This document shows positions 50,044-59,900 of a stretch of 64,000 nt of DNA, one piece after another. The position numbers were made by a program, and so were the translations under genes. The stretch spans positions 1-64,000 of the forward strand of contig CASJPF010000020.1 of NCBI GenBank assembly GCA_949383255.1. Direction: 5' to 3'. The notes beneath the pieces were generated by a model, which was not told the origin of the DNA, made no database searches, and was given only the letters and a program-made list of their open reading frames with translations. Positions within the stretch are counted from its first letter, which is position 1, and every line of letters begins with the position of its first letter. This stretch comes from Lachnospiraceae bacterium. GTDB taxonomy: Bacteria > Bacillota > Clostridia > Lachnospirales > Lachnospiraceae.

Positions 50044-50925
50044 ATGAGTGAAGACATAGTCAGATCGACGGCACAGGAAGTACCATTTCGCCTGTTTACC
50101 TCTGGTCGAAAGGAGCAAAAACCTTCGGTGGATATGACGCAGGTAGTAGGAACTTCTGACATTTTGTTTATATGTTTGGATACGCTGCGCTATGATGTGG
50201 CAGTGCAGGAGGAGGCTTCTGGCAATACACCTGTTTTGAATCAATATGGACTATGGCAGAAGCGGCAGGCACCGGGGAATTTTACCTATCCTTCGCATCA
50301 TGCGATGTTTGCTGGATTTTTACCTTGTCCATTTGAAGCGAAAAATGTGACCGACAGGGAGCTTTTATTTTTTCCAAAAGCGATTGGACTGGGAAATAAG
50401 ACGCCAAAGGGAGCCTATGGATTTTCTGGAAGTACAATTATGGAAGGGCTTGAGAAGGACGGTTATGATACATGGTGTGTAGGCGGAGTGGCATTTTTTG
50501 ATAAGCGTTCAGATTTAGGAAAGGTATTTCCATCTTATTTTCAGAAAAGCTATTGGAATCCATCTTTTGGCTGCCCGGTGAAAAACAGCACAAAAAATCA
50601 AGTGGATTTTATCTTGAAAAAAGTCGCCGAGGCAAATTCTGAACAGCATATTTTTATGTACTTGAATGTGGATGCGATTCATTATCCAAATTACTTTTAT
50701 CTTGAGGGTGCATCCGCAGACAGCCTTCAGAGCCACGCGGCGGCGCTTCGGTATGTGGATGGGGAATTGGGTAGATTATTTGCGGAATGGAAAAAACTGC
50801 GGGGTGATACATTTGTAATATGCTGTTCCGATCATGGAACTTGTTATGGGGAAGATGGCTGCCAATTTCATGGTGTGAACCATCCAGTTGTAAATACAAT
50901 TCCATATAAACATTTTTTTATTTAA
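50044..50925 (+). CDS. STM4013/SEN3800 family hydrolase
   Basis: A 293-aa enzyme of the alkaline phosphatase/sulfatase fold. ILFICLDTLRYDVAVQE near residue 40 holds the first metal Asp, YPSHHAMFAGFLP is the active site region, MYLNVDAIHYPN a second metal site, and CCSDHGTCYGEDGCQFHG near residue 260 carries the last Asp and His. It fits the STM4013 family. It may hydrolyse a phosphate or sulfate ester of the cluster's product. GGAGAGTAGAAA precedes the ATG. Confidence 0.85.
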   Translation: MSEDIVRSTAQEVPFRLFTSGRKEQKPSVDMTQVVGTSDILFICLDTLRYDVAVQEEASGNTPVLNQYGLWQKRQAPGNFTYPSHHAMFAGFLPCPFEAKNVTDRELLFFPKAIGLGNKTPKGAYGFSGSTIMEGLEKDGYDTWCVGGVAFFDKRSDLGKVFPSYFQKSYWNPSFGCPVKNSTKNQVDFILKKVAEANSEQHIFMYLNVDAIHYPNYFYLEGASADSLQSHAAALRYVDGELGRLFAEWKKLRGDTFVICCSDHGTCYGEDGCQFHGVNHPVVNTIPYKHFFI

Positions 50926-50952
50926 GTGTGTTGTGAAAGAAGGGTGGAAATA

Positions 50953-52281
50953 ATGAATCCCTATATTCAATATATGTATAGTTATCCGCACAAGACTGCT
51001 TATCGTCCCTTGACAGGTATCCACTTGAGTGATTATATTTCAGTGATGGCAGGAAAAGGGCATGGTTTATATCTTCATATTCCTTTTTGTCAGTCGAAGT
51101 GTGGCTACTGTAATTTATTTTCTGTGACAGGCATAGAACAGGACGAAGTTGATAGATATCTGGATACGATTGAGCGTCAGAGCAGACAATATCAAGAGAT
51201 TTTGGAATCGGTTCAGACAGAATTTTCTGAGTTGGTGCTTGGTGGGGGAACGCCGTTGTTTTTGACAGAGAGACAACTTGGACGAACATTTGATATTTTG
51301 GAAAAACATTTTCGTTTTTCCCCAAAAAGAGGATTGATTGTGGAGACTGCTCCAAATCAGACGACAACAGAGAAACTTGAAATTTTAAAACAAGCAGGGG
51401 TATCACGTGTCAGTATGGGGATTCAAAGTTTTTCTGACAGGGAGCTTACGGCGCTAAAAAGACAGCACACTGCCCAGAAGGCAAGAGCGGCATTGGAGCT
51501 GATAAAAGCTTATGATTTTTCCTGTGTAAATGTAGATTTTATCTATGGGATTCCGGGGCAGACTGAGACAAGTTTGTTGGATTCCTTAAAAGAAGCCCTG
51601 CGGTTTGAGCCGGAGGAAATTTTTTTGTATCCATTATATGTGAAACATGGTGTACGCATGGAGCGCGAGGGCGTAGTTTTGGAACCAGAGTCTGCTTTTG
51701 TACAGTATCGGGTGGCAAGTGATTTTTTGCGAGCAGAAGGGTATCGACAGGATTCTATGCGGCGGTTTGTGCATCAGAAAACGGCGCGCATTTTTTCTGA
51801 ATGTGGATTTGGAACATCTATTGGGTTGGGGTGTGGCGGCAGAAGTTATCTTGGAGAACTTCACTTTTGCAGTCCCTATGCCATCACTAGAAGCGCCTGT
51901 ATTGAGCACTTAAAAGAGTATGAGACCACGATGGATTTTATGGAAATTAAACATGGGATTCTGTTATCTGAGGAGGAACAAAAAAGGCGGTATATTATAC
52001 GGCATTTATTTATTCGTCCGGGACTAGAACAAAATCGATATCGAGAACTTTTTGGAAAAGATGTGCTAGAAGAGTTTCCTGTGTTGCGAGAGTGGATAGA
52101 ACAGGGATTTATAGTGCAACAGTCAGATTTGGATGCAAAAATATATTTTGCGTTGACCGATGCGGGACTCGAGCTTTCGGATTATCTTGGTCCACAGTTA
52201 ATTTCTCCGAAAATAAATCAAGCAATGTGCGAGTGGTCACAGTGTAAACTAGGATTTTGCACTGCACTGCAAAATTCGTAA
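50953..52281 (+). CDS. STM4012 family radical SAM protein (HemN-like)
   Basis: A 442-aa radical SAM protein. YLHIPFCQSKCGYCNLFS holds the CX3CX2C cluster near residue 45, VLGGGTPLFLT and RVSMGIQSFSDRELTALKRQ are HemN-like, and GFGTSIGLGCGGRSYLGELH follows. The HemN C-terminal region (YIIRHLFIRPGLEQNRYREL) is also present. It belongs to the STM4012 family, not to true coproporphyrinogen dehydrogenases. I chose ATG 50953 with GAAGGGTGGAAATA before it. Substrate unknown. Confidence 0.87.
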   Translation: MNPYIQYMYSYPHKTAYRPLTGIHLSDYISVMAGKGHGLYLHIPFCQSKCGYCNLFSVTGIEQDEVDRYLDTIERQSRQYQEILESVQTEFSELVLGGGTPLFLTERQLGRTFDILEKHFRFSPKRGLIVETAPNQTTTEKLEILKQAGVSRVSMGIQSFSDRELTALKRQHTAQKARAALELIKAYDFSCVNVDFIYGIPGQTETSLLDSLKEALRFEPEEIFLYPLYVKHGVRMEREGVVLEPESAFVQYRVASDFLRAEGYRQDSMRRFVHQKTARIFSECGFGTSIGLGCGGRSYLGELHFCSPYAITRSACIEHLKEYETTMDFMEIKHGILLSEEEQKRRYIIRHLFIRPGLEQNRYRELFGKDVLEEFPVLREWIEQGFIVQQSDLDAKIYFALTDAGLELSDYLGPQLISPKINQAMCEWSQCKLGFCTALQNS

Positions 52282-52306
52282 GAAAACACAGTAGTTGGCT
52301 TGATGC

Positions 52307-52340
52307 CAGTAACAGGAGGCCGAAGGCAGAACTGTTACTG
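52307..52340 (+). other. Hairpin between STM4012 and STM4011 genes
   Basis: CAGTAACAG (52307-52315) pairs with CTGTTACTG (52332-52340). No T run follows. It may set the ratio of the two radical SAM proteins by affecting transcript stability or translation. Confidence 0.45.
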
Positions 52341-52357
52341 TGAATGGGAGATAATAT

Positions 52358-53833
52358 ATGGACAAACATATGATTCTGTATCGCGGAAGCCTTAAAAGTT
52401 GCAATTACCATTGTTCTTATTGTCCATTTTCTAAGCATTCTATGTCAGAGCGAGAGCTTGAAAAGGATAGAATACAATGGTTTTCCTTTGTTGAAAGCGT
52501 TCAAAGGAAGGCGGAGGCGATGCATATTGGAGCACTGATGGTGGTGCCATATGGCGAGGCAATGATTCATTCTTGGTATTGGCAGGGACTAGCATATCTT
52601 AGTGCACAAGCAGAAATAGATGCAGTGGGAATACAAACCAACTTAAGTTTTTCGATACATGACTTCCTGCATTGGTTTGAAAATGCAGGAGGCGTATTGA
52701 AGAAGTTAAGGCTCTGGGCAACATTTCACCCAGAAATGACATCTGTGTCAGAATTTTCAACGAAGTGCAGAAGGCTTGTGGAAAAAGATGTTCTGCTTTG
52801 TGCAGGAAGTGTTGGCGTGCCAGAAAATCTGAATGTTTTGCGTGCCTTAAAACAAGCGCTGCATGCCTCAAAAGAAAGCAAAAGAGGTATTTATTTTTGG
52901 GTGAACAAGATGGACGGTCTGCGTCGGTGTTATACACAAGAGGAGCGTGCCGCCTTTTTGGAGATTGATTCTTATTTTGAAAGAGAACTGATGTTTATCC
53001 CTGCTAATGCAGCATTTTGTCAGAAGCGTCTATTTGTGGAGGCTGATGGAAAACTGCACACTTGTAATGTCAGTTCGACTTTAGTATCGCAGAAACGTTG
53101 GGAAGAGCTGGAGGATTTTCCGAATCCAGAGTGCAATCGAAAGTTATGTTCTTGTTATCTTGCTTATGGAGGACGGAAGGATTTTATGAATCAAATACTT
53201 TTCGGTCCCTATCCGCTGTTTCGGATTCCGCGTCACCCCAAAGCAGTTTTTCTGGACATTGAGGGAACTTTGTTTCCGGGCAAAGGGATGGCAGATATAC
53301 CAGCGGGTATTATGGCAGGACTAGAGGCACTTGCAAGAGAAAAGATACCTGTGTTTTTTGCCACGACACTGCCTTATAAAAAAGCGATGGAGCGCTGCCG
53401 CAGGATTCGTCATCTGTTTGCAGGCGGTATTTTTGCAGGAGGAGCACATGTTGTTTTATATCGGAGACAAGAATATTTTTATTTGTTAAAAGGATTATGG
53501 CTCATGGAGGCTTTTTCTTTACAGCGGAAATTTGGATTTCGGGTATTGGCTTACCGAGAACATGACACACTATATAAAGTTACGTTATTGCGTCCAAGTC
53601 ATAGAGTTTGGCAGACACAGGAGGCTGAAGATTTGATGTGCTGTATTTCCTTCGCGGACGAAAAGATACGATATTATATTGAAGAAAATTGTTTGCAGAT
53701 TGTCTCTGCTGCCGCAGACAAAGCCAACGGAGTAAAAATGCTGTGTGGTTGGCTGGGAATCTCTCCCAATGATGTAGTTTCAGCAGGTGATTCTGAAGAG
53801 GATAGGGAAATGATGAATTGTGTTACAGTGTAA
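52358..53833 (+). CDS. STM4011 family radical SAM protein fused to HAD domain
   Basis: A 491-aa protein. The first 275 residues are radical SAM: SCNYHCSYCPFSKHSMSERE (CX3CX2C near residue 14) and LWATFHPEMTSVSEFSTKCR, with cysteines later (CNVSS, CNRKLCSCYLAYGG) that may bind a second cluster. From about residue 297 a HAD hydrolase follows: FLDIEGTLFPGKGMADIPAG (nucleophile Asp), FFATTLPYKKAM (motif II), KANGVKMLC (motif III Lys) and GDSEEDREMM (motif IV). The HAD ends a few residues after motif IV, shorter than usual. It closes the five-gene cluster. Confidence 0.83.
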   Translation: MDKHMILYRGSLKSCNYHCSYCPFSKHSMSERELEKDRIQWFSFVESVQRKAEAMHIGALMVVPYGEAMIHSWYWQGLAYLSAQAEIDAVGIQTNLSFSIHDFLHWFENAGGVLKKLRLWATFHPEMTSVSEFSTKCRRLVEKDVLLCAGSVGVPENLNVLRALKQALHASKESKRGIYFWVNKMDGLRRCYTQEERAAFLEIDSYFERELMFIPANAAFCQKRLFVEADGKLHTCNVSSTLVSQKRWEELEDFPNPECNRKLCSCYLAYGGRKDFMNQILFGPYPLFRIPRHPKAVFLDIEGTLFPGKGMADIPAGIMAGLEALAREKIPVFFATTLPYKKAMERCRRIRHLFAGGIFAGGAHVVLYRRQEYFYLLKGLWLMEAFSLQRKFGFRVLAYREHDTLYKVTLLRPSHRVWQTQEAEDLMCCISFADEKIRYYIEENCLQIVSAAADKANGVKMLCGWLGISPNDVVSAGDSEEDREMMNCVTV

Positions 53834-53913
53834 TTTTGGAGTTATCGCTCTGCAACAGTTCAGCTTTCGGCTTTCTGTGTTACGATCGCCCACTAAAGTT
53901 TTCCAAAATACAG

Positions 53914-53942
53914 TTGACAAACCTAGAATGGTTCTGTATAAT
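53914..53942 (+). promoter_or_regulatory. Consensus promoter of yceD-rpmF
   Basis: TTGACA (53914-53919) and TATAAT (53937-53942), 17 bp apart, both perfect consensus. Drives yceD, rpmF and perhaps plsX. Confidence 0.88.
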
Positions 53943-53969
53943 AAATGAATGTGTGGATAGGAGTCTGCT

Positions 53970-54497
53970 ATGTTAGTGAATTTGACAGATGTATTTATAA
54001 ATGAAGGACAAGTACAAGAGTTGACTGTTTTGTATGAGGCAGATACATTTTTAAGTCCGTTGGGAGTCTTTTCCATTAAGGAAAAAAGTCCTGTTGTACT
54101 GAAGCTTTCTAATATAGGACAATCAAAAGCATTTGTGCAGGGAACAGCAAAATTAGTGTTTACACTTTCTTGTGACAGGTGTTTGAGAGATGTTGATTAT
54201 ACATTTGATTTATCCTTTGACAGCATTGCTGTGTCACCAGATTATATTGGTGATGATTTAGAAGATGAAGATTCATTGGAATTTATAGAAGGATATCACT
54301 TAAATGTGGATGAACTAATCAATAATGAATTGTTATTAAACTGGCCAATGAAGATTCTGTGCAAAGAGGATTGTAAGGGAATTTGTAAGATTTGTGGCAA
54401 GAATTTGAATGATGGAGAATGTGGATGTGATGATTTTGTCCCAGACCCCAGAATGGCAGTAATTAAGGATTTGTTTAATGCGAATAAGGAGGTGTAA
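53970..54497 (+). CDS. yceD: DUF177 protein YceD
   Basis: A 175-aa protein of the YceD/DUF177 family, with the CDRCL motif (LVFTLSCDRCLRDVDYTFDL near residue 75), IEGYHLNVDELINNELLLNW in the middle and a cysteine-rich end (CKEDCKGICKICGKNLNDGE). YceD is tied to 23S rRNA and L32 in bacteria and is almost always encoded before rpmF, as here. GATAGGAGTCTGCT precedes the ATG. Confidence 0.93.
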   Translation: MLVNLTDVFINEGQVQELTVLYEADTFLSPLGVFSIKEKSPVVLKLSNIGQSKAFVQGTAKLVFTLSCDRCLRDVDYTFDLSFDSIAVSPDYIGDDLEDEDSLEFIEGYHLNVDELINNELLLNWPMKILCKEDCKGICKICGKNLNDGECGCDDFVPDPRMAVIKDLFNANKEV

Positions 54498-54499
54498 TA

Positions 54500-54679
54500 A
54501 TGTCTATATGTCCAAAAAATAAATCTTCAAAAGCAAGAAGAGATAAGAGAAGAGCAAACTGGAAAATGAGCGTACCTACATTGGTGAAATGCAGCAAATG
54601 CGGCGCTTTAATGATGCCCCACAGAGTATGCAAGGCTTGTGGCTCTTATAATAAGAAAGAGATTATTGCAGTAGATTAA
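54500..54679 (+). CDS. rpmF: 50S ribosomal protein L32
   Basis: A 59-aa gene: MSICPKNKSSKARRDKRRAN then KCSKCG and HRVCKACGSYN, the zinc ribbon and basic tail of L32. GGAGGTGTAATA precedes the ATG, 2 nt after yceD. Terminator at 54703. Confidence 0.97.
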   Translation: MSICPKNKSSKARRDKRRANWKMSVPTLVKCSKCGALMMPHRVCKACGSYNKKEIIAVD

Positions 54680-54702
54680 TCAATTGTTTCTATATTAAAT
54701 AG

Positions 54703-54749
54703 CAAGGTGTAAAGTCCTATGAAATAAGTAGGATTTTACACCTTGTTGT
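54703..54749 (+). terminator. Terminator after rpmF
   Basis: A long stem CAAGGTGTAAAGTCCTA / TAGGATTTTACACCTTG (one mismatched pair) with a 9-nt loop, then TTG-TTTTC. Confidence 0.87.
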
Positions 54750-54818
54750 TTTCTTTGTTTTTCCTTGATTTTTGATGGCAGGTTTAGTATATTTATATAC
54801 ATATGGAGGATTATGGCA

Positions 54819-55829
54819 ATGGATGAAATAACCAGAATAGCAGTGGATGCTATGGGCGGGGATAATGCCCCTTTAGAGATTGTAAAAGGGGTCGTGGAGG
54901 CTGTCAATGAAAACAGCAAAATCAAGGTATATCTGACAGGTTTACAGGAAGTGATTAAAAAGGAACTTGTACAATATACGTATAATACGGAGCAGATTGA
55001 AGTTGTAAATGCGACGGAGGTGATTGAAACAGCAGAGCCTCCTGTGATGGCAATACGGAAAAAGAAGGATTCCTCTATTGTTGTCGCACTCAATCTGGTA
55101 AAAAACGAAGTATGTGATGCATTTGTATCGGCGGGAAGTTCTGGCGCAGTATTGGTTGGTGGACAGTTGATTGTCGGAAGAATTAAGGGGATTGAAAGAC
55201 CACCACTTGCGCCACTTATTCCAACAGAGACAGGTTGTTCTCTTTTAATTGACTGTGGGGCAAATGTAGATGCGCGTCCCTCACATTTGGTACAGTTTGC
55301 AAAGATGGGGTCTGTATATATGGAAAGTGTTGTGGGAATCTCTAATCCAAAAGTTGCAATTGTAAATATTGGTGCGGAGGAGGAGAAGGGGAATGCACTT
55401 GTAAAAGAGACGTTTCCGCTTTTAAAGAACTGTCCTGAAATCAACTTTATAGGAAGTATTGAGGCGAGAGATATTCCTACAGGTTATGCAGATGTGATTG
55501 TGTGTGAAGCGTTTGCAGGAAATATTATCCTAAAACTTTATGAGGGGGTTGGCGCTACTTTAATCAAGAAAGTGAAAGCTGGCATGATGACCTCGCTCCG
55601 AAGCAAAATCGGTGCACTGTTAGTAAAACCTGCACTTAAAGAAACACTCAAGGACTTTAGTCTCGATGAGTATGGCGGGGCACCACTGTTGGGATTGAAT
55701 GGTCTTGTAGTTAAGACGCATGGAAGTTCAAAAGCAATTGAAATTAAAAATTCGATTCTTCAATGTGTAACCTTTAAGGAGCAGAAAATTAATCAGAAGA
55801 TAAAAGAGAAAATATTTATATCCGTTTAA
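54819..55829 (+). CDS. plsX: Phosphate acyltransferase PlsX
   Basis: A 336-aa enzyme starting MDEITRIAVDAMGGDNAPLE, with AGSSGAVLVGG, IKGIERPPLAPLIPT and the C-terminal EYGGAPLLGLNGLVVKTHGS. It makes acyl-phosphate from acyl-ACP as the first step of phospholipid synthesis. ATG 54819 chosen with GGAGG 9 nt upstream; the closer ATG at 54813 is too near. ACP gene follows. Confidence 0.96.
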   Translation: MDEITRIAVDAMGGDNAPLEIVKGVVEAVNENSKIKVYLTGLQEVIKKELVQYTYNTEQIEVVNATEVIETAEPPVMAIRKKKDSSIVVALNLVKNEVCDAFVSAGSSGAVLVGGQLIVGRIKGIERPPLAPLIPTETGCSLLIDCGANVDARPSHLVQFAKMGSVYMESVVGISNPKVAIVNIGAEEEKGNALVKETFPLLKNCPEINFIGSIEARDIPTGYADVIVCEAFAGNIILKLYEGVGATLIKKVKAGMMTSLRSKIGALLVKPALKETLKDFSLDEYGGAPLLGLNGLVVKTHGSSKAIEIKNSILQCVTFKEQKINQKIKEKIFISV

Positions 55830-55889
55830 AGTAGGACAGAAATATTTGTTACAGGTTATTTTGAGATAAACAGGGAAGGATCTGGTAAA

Positions 55890-56126
55890 ATGGAATATGA
55901 AGCTTTAAAAAAAGTTATAGCAGCCGTTTTGGGCATGGATCCCGATGAGATTACAATGGAAATGACGTTTCTTACAGATTTAGGAGCGGATTCATTGGAT
56001 TTATATCAGATATTTATGGGAGTGGAGAGGGAGACAGGACTGCACATACCAACAGAAGGTTTGGACAAGATAACAACAGTGCAGGAGGCTGTCCAATGGA
56101 TTGAGAAAGCAAGAAGCCCTTTGTAA
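55890..56126 (+). CDS. acpP: Acyl carrier protein
   Basis: A 78-aa acidic protein with the phosphopantetheine site Ser in LGADSLDLYQIFMGVE (about residue 38) and TVQEAVQWIEKARSPL at the end. It carries acyl chains in fatty acid synthesis, next to plsX as usual. GGAAGGATCTGGTAAA before the ATG. Its stop lies inside the terminator stem. The DLY in place of the usual DVVEL is a variation common in Clostridia. Confidence 0.94.
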   Translation: MEYEALKKVIAAVLGMDPDEITMEMTFLTDLGADSLDLYQIFMGVERETGLHIPTEGLDKITTVQEAVQWIEKARSPL

Positions 56127-56136
56127 AGGGCTTTTT
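56115..56136 (+). terminator. Terminator after acpP
   Basis: AGCCCTTT pairs with AAAGGGCT and is followed by TTTTT. Confidence 0.87.
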
Positions 56137-56251
56137 ATGCGCAGACTTGTACAGAGGAAGTACGTCGATAAAGTGACCTATGAGTTGTGCACAAGCTAAA
56201 AAGTAATATTTCCAGATCGATTATAGTTATACAATAAAAGTAGGGGTAATA

Positions 56252-56959
56252 ATGATTATGCGTAATATGAGAGAGGCATTGCAAGAATTACAACAAAAGA
56301 TTGGGTATCAGTTTCATGAAGAAGCATTGCTCAAGCAGGCATTGACACACAGTTCTTTTGCGAATGAGCAAAAGATTAATAAACTAAGTAATTATGAAAG
56401 ATTAGAATTTCTGGGAGATGCGGTGTTAGAGCTTATATCCAGCGAATTTTTATACAAGGAAAATGTGGACATGCCGGAAGGACAATTGACAAGACTGCGG
56501 GCTTCTATGGTATGTGAACCAGCACTTGCATACTGTGCAAAGGATATCAGCTTAAACTCCTATATCTTGCTGGGAAAGGGAGAGGAGGCAACAGGAGGAA
56601 GGAAAAGAGACTCTATTATATCTGATGTTATGGAAGCTGTAATTGGGGCTATTTTTCTTGATGGTGGTATTGAGAGTGCAAAAAAGTTTATTTATCGATT
56701 TATCCTCTCTGACTTGGAAGATAAAATTTTATTCCTAGACAGCAAAACACTTTTGCAGGAGGAAATACAGAAGAAAAATACAGCACAACTGTGGTACGAG
56801 TTGGTTGGAGAAACTGGACCAGACCATGATAAGCAATTTCATGTTGAGGCATATCTTGATAATAAACTGATTGGTTGTGGGGTGGGAAGAACGAAAAAGT
56901 CAGCTGAGCAGCAGGCGGCATATGAGGCGCTGTTAAAGATTAAAGGCAGAAAGAAATGA
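56252..56959 (+). CDS. rnc: Ribonuclease III
   Basis: A 235-aa enzyme. The catalytic signature ERLEFLGDAVLELISSEFLY lies near residue 47, with the second acidic site in SDVMEAVIGAIFLDGG near residue 125. A double-stranded RNA-binding domain forms the end (KQFHVEAYLDNKLIGCGVGR, KSAEQQAAYEALLKI). It cleaves dsRNA in rRNA and mRNA processing. The order rnc-smc-ftsY is typical of Firmicutes. Confidence 0.96.
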   Translation: MIMRNMREALQELQQKIGYQFHEEALLKQALTHSSFANEQKINKLSNYERLEFLGDAVLELISSEFLYKENVDMPEGQLTRLRASMVCEPALAYCAKDISLNSYILLGKGEEATGGRKRDSIISDVMEAVIGAIFLDGGIESAKKFIYRFILSDLEDKILFLDSKTLLQEEIQKKNTAQLWYELVGETGPDHDKQFHVEAYLDNKLIGCGVGRTKKSAEQQAAYEALLKIKGRKK

Positions 56960-56980
56960 TTGTGGACAGTGGGGTAAGGA

Positions 56981-59900
56981 ATGTATTTAAAAAGTATAGA
57001 GGTGCAGGGATTTAAATCGTTTGCAAATAAGATTGTGTTCCAGTTTCACCAAGGGATTACTGGCATTGTAGGGCCAAATGGTTCTGGTAAGAGCAATGTG
57101 GCAGATGCCGTGCGATGGGTGCTTGGTGAACAGCGTATCAAGCAGTTGCGTGGAGAGTCTATGCAGGACGTTATTTTCTCAGGCACAGAACTTAGAAAGC
57201 CACTTGGTTATGCATATGTGGGAATTACATTTGACAATACCGATCACAAACTTGCAATTGATTATCAGGAAGTAACAGTGGCGAGACGTTTATATCGTTC
57301 AGGCGAAAGTGAGTATTCTATCAATGGAACTCCCTGTCGTTTGAAGGATGTAAATGAGCTTTTTTACGATACAGGTATTGGTAAAGAAGGGTATTCTATT
57401 ATTGGGCAGGGACAGATTGAAAAGATCTTAAGTGGCAAACCTGAGGAAAAACGTGAGCTTTTTGACGAGGCAGCAGGAATTGTCAAATTTAAGAAGCGAA
57501 AGTTAGCTGCACAAAAGAAACTTGAAGATGAAAAAAATAATCTAGTACGTGTGTCGGATATTTTAAGTGAGCTTGAGAAGCAGGTGGAGCCTCTCCAAAA
57601 ACAATCTGACAAGGCAAAAATTTATCTTAGAAAAAAAGAAGAACTCAAAGAGCTGGATGTGAATGTGTTTCTTGTGGAAAATAAGAAGCTGACGGAACAG
57701 CTCAATGAGGTTGAAAAAAAGCGTATAATTGCACAGGAAGATTACGACTACACTGTGCAGCAATATGATCAAATTAAAGTGGAATATGATGCGGTTCAAA
57801 CTCAGATTGAGGAGTTGGAACAACAGATTGAATGTAACAGAAATGCATTGACGCAGGCAAGCGTTACGCGCGGCAAATTAGAAGGTGAAATCAATGTGTT
57901 AAAGGAACAAATCAAGGGATTACAAGGGAATGAACAGCATTTTCAAGAGAGAATTACCGCAATACAAGAACAGATAGAAGGCAAGGGGAAAGAACATGCC
58001 AAAATTTTGGTAAACAAGACAGCACTCGATGAAAAAGTTGACAAACTTGCAAAAGAACGCGATCAGGTAAAAAGTGTGCTTCTTAAGGTGCAGATACAAA
58101 TTGAGAAGTTGGACCATCAGATTGAAGAAGGTAAAAATAAAATTATTACCATACTGAATGACAGGGCAACGATCAAGTCAAAGATGAGTAGTTTTGACAC
58201 AATGATGGAACAGATGCGAATTAGAAAGGCAGAATTAAACTCCAAGATTCTGCGTGCCAGAAGTGATGAGGCGGAGCGTGATGCTGAAATAAAACAGTTG
58301 CGCGAGGAGTTTCAGCGTATCAATGACCAGATAGTGGAAGTCAGTGCAGATTTGCGTAAGCTGGAAGAACACAACACAGCTTTTCGGGAACGATTAAGTA
58401 GTAAAGACAAAGAAATTAGTGAAAATCAAGTTGTGTATCAGCGTTGTAAATCTCAGCTTGATACAATCTCAAATCTTACAGAACGCTATGAAGGATATGG
58501 AAACAGTATTCAGAAGGTTATGGAACAGAAGGAGCAAAATAAGGGGATTGTTGGAGTTGTTGCAGATATTATAAAGGTCGATAAAGAATATGAGAATGCT
58601 ATTGAGACGGCACTTGGTGGAAGCATTCAAAATATTGTCACAGAAGACGAGGAAACAGCAAAAAAAATGATTGAATTTCTAAAGAAAAATCGTTTTGGGC
58701 GTGCCACTTTTTTGCCGCTTACAAGCATTACAAAGCCTCATGATTTTAAAATGTCAGACGCTCTAAAGGAAAACGGGGTGATTGGACTTGCTGATTCACT
58801 TGTTCGCACAGATGCGAAATATCAGAATGTGGCAAAGACAATGCTTGGAAGAATTTTGGTGATTAATCATATTGATAATGCGGTTAAAATTGCAAAAAAA
58901 TATCATTATAGCATTCGGATTGTGACACTAGAAGGTGAGCTTCTTGTGCCCGGTGGAGCGATTAGTGGCGGAGCGTTTAAAAATAATTCCAATCTTTTAG
59001 GACGGCGAAGAGAGCTAGGAGAGTTGGAGCAAAAATTGAATGCTGCGAAGGAAAAGTTAGATATAGCAATGTCTGATATTGAGAATATCAAAGCGGAGCG
59101 CAATCATGTCAGAAAAACAATTGAAGAAAAAAAGACAACGCTTCAAGAGCTATTCCTAAAACAGAATACTGCTCGAATGAATGTTGTGTCCGCTGAGGAG
59201 AGAAAAAATGAAGCTGAACAAGGATTTGGTACATTGCGGGAGGAGCAACAAGATATTGAGAGAAAAACCGCAGAGATTTATATTGATAAGGAAAAAACAC
59301 AAAATGATTTGAAAGTATCGGAGGAGGAAGAGAAAAAACTAGAAGAAGAGATTGCTATCTATCAAAAGGAGCTTGAGACGTGTCGGATAAAGGAGTCCGA
59401 GCATACAAAAAGAATTAGTGAATGGGATGTCGCATATGAAAAAGTACTTCAAAAGCGAGAGTTTGAACAAACAAATCTAAATCGCGTTGAAGGAGAGCAA
59501 ATGCACAACAAAGAAGAACTTGTTGAGGTGCAGACCAATCTTGATTGTTGTCTGGCAGATATTCAGAACAGGCAACAGAATATGGAAGAGATTAGAAAAA
59601 CAATTCTTGCGTCACATACCACACAATCTGATGTAGAAATTTCATTGAAGGAGAAGCAGAAGACAAAAGAAAAATTGTCACAGAAGCAGAAAAGTTTCTT
59701 TCAGACAAGAGAAGAAATTTCAGAAAAGAAAAATGCATTGGACAAAGAAGTGTATAGACTTCGTTCCCAACAGGAGAAGATAGAGGAGTCAATAGAAAAC
59801 CAAATGAACTATATGTGGAACGAGTATGAAATCACGCTAAATAATGCAGTATCTATGCGAAATGAAACATGGAATAATATCTCTGACATGAAAAAACAAA

